64,000 nucleotides of DNA. It comes from an uncultured Desulfobacter sp. Lineage in GTDB: Bacteria > Desulfobacterota > Desulfobacteria > Desulfobacterales > Desulfobacteraceae. Below the pieces are notes generated by a model that ran no database searches, was not told the origin of the DNA, and saw nothing but the letters and a program-made list of their open reading frames with translations. Positions 63,576 to 64,000 of this stretch are shown here, piece by piece. The translations under genes and the position numbers were made by a program. The stretch lies in the NCBI RefSeq assembly GCF_963677125.1, contig NZ_OY781882.1, positions 1,310,501 through 1,374,500 on the forward strand, written 5' to 3'. Position 1 is the stretch's first letter. Every line of letters begins with the position of its first letter.

Positions 63576-64000
63576 ATGAAGCGATATATAAAAAAATCTA
63601 AACACATGGCTTCACAAAAAGGGTTTACCCTTATTGAGATTTTGATTGTTGTCATGGTGCTGGGTATTCTGGCCATGATCATTGTTCCCCAGATCAATGT
63701 GTCAACCGAGGATGCCAAGGAATCTACTTTGTCCACCAACATCACGGCGCTGCGCAATGCCATTGAGCTTTACTATCACCAGCATAACGGTGTGTACCCT
63801 GGGGCGTTAATAGTAGGTGGAACCGATGCTGTAACCACTGCGGCCGAGGCGGCCACTGCATTTGAGCAGCAGCTTACCCGGTATACCGACGTAAACGGCG
63901 CCACAGCTACAGTCAAATCTGATACGGCCAAATACGGCCCCTACATTAAAAATGGTGTTTTGCCGACCAATCCCTTTAATGAAATGGCCACCGTGCTCTG
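63576..64000 (+). CDS. Type II secretion/type IV pilus pseudopilin (GspG/GspH-like), partial
   Basis: The window ends inside the gene after 141 codons. The prepilin peptidase site QKGFTLIEILIVVMVLGILA has Gly before Phe and Glu at +5. A helical stem follows, then LYYHQHNGVYPG and TNPFNEM, both common in GspG-like pseudopilins. AAAGGAG lies about 12 bp before the ATG. It belongs with the ATPase and platform genes. Confidence 0.88.
   Translation, partial: MKRYIKKSKHMASQKGFTLIEILIVVMVLGILAMIIVPQINVSTEDAKESTLSTNITALRNAIELYYHQHNGVYPGALIVGGTDAVTTAAEAATAFEQQLTRYTDVNGATATVKSDTAKYGPYIKNGVLPTNPFNEMATVL

Noticed and set aside
63394..63579. Small frame between the platform-protein and pseudopilin genes.
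   Set aside because: It has no ribosome-binding site, no recognisable domain and runs into the pseudopilin start.

Overview
The window most likely comes from a sulfate-reducing deltaproteobacterium (Desulfobacterota, Desulfobacteraceae-like). The basis is gene content: a class I hybrid cluster protein with HcpR-like palindromes, two siroheme-type sulfite-reductase-like proteins, many multi-PAS/GAF histidine kinases, and the conserved xseA-xseB-ispA-dxs-tlyA block. No rRNA, tRNA or CRISPR array was seen.

Layout. 1-4 kb: a rubrerythrin-like gene, then minus-strand genes for a DUF2235 hydrolase, an SH3-tailed amidase and a PAS/zinc-ribbon protein. 4.5-13.6 kb: an A+T-rich two-gene Tc-toxin-like locus. 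It encodes a short TcA-like protein (TPR, coiled coil, TcB-binding region) and a TcB-TcC-type SpvB/RHS protein whose variable tail carries an HExxH motif. 14.4-22.5 kb: a high-affinity uptake operon (TonB receptor, periplasmic binding protein, FecCD permease, ATPase) followed by a nucleoside-recognition-type membrane protein, a TPR protein and a DUF2117-like protein. An 89-nt element occurs twice here, once in the leader before a terminator and once between the binding-protein and permease genes. It looks like a structured cis-regulatory RNA that I do not recognise.

22.6-26.5 kb: a small membrane protein, a transporter remnant, a small siroheme protein and a group II intron inserted beside a terminator hairpin. 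26.6-31.4 kb: a 1573-aa hybrid sensor kinase. 31.4-35.9 kb: a nitrosative-stress region with hcp, a divergent siroheme/ferredoxin protein, a frameshifted cupin, a glutamine amidotransferase and a truncated transposon ATPase, with several copies of TTGATCTGGGTCAA-like sites. 35.9-42.8 kb: a minus-strand signalling operon (REC-HD-GYP, REC-kinase, giant hybrid kinase). 42.9-43.5 kb: a decayed hcp copy whose promoter block is almost identical to that of the intact gene, fused to a truncated binding-protein gene. 43.8-46.2 kb: a V4R-like sensor kinase. 46.3-47.9 kb: a divergent MarR/quinone-oxidoreductase pair with a clear operator candidate.

47.9-55.3 kb is housekeeping: exonuclease VII, isoprenoid synthesis (IspA, Dxs), TlyA and an EF-G paralogue. 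55.6-64 kb: a degenerate-GGDEF/EAL protein, a kinase-regulator-STAS cascade, and then type II secretion/type IV pilus-like ATPase, platform protein and a pseudopilin cut by the window edge. Coding assignments come from motif recognition in the translated sequence; no database search was run.
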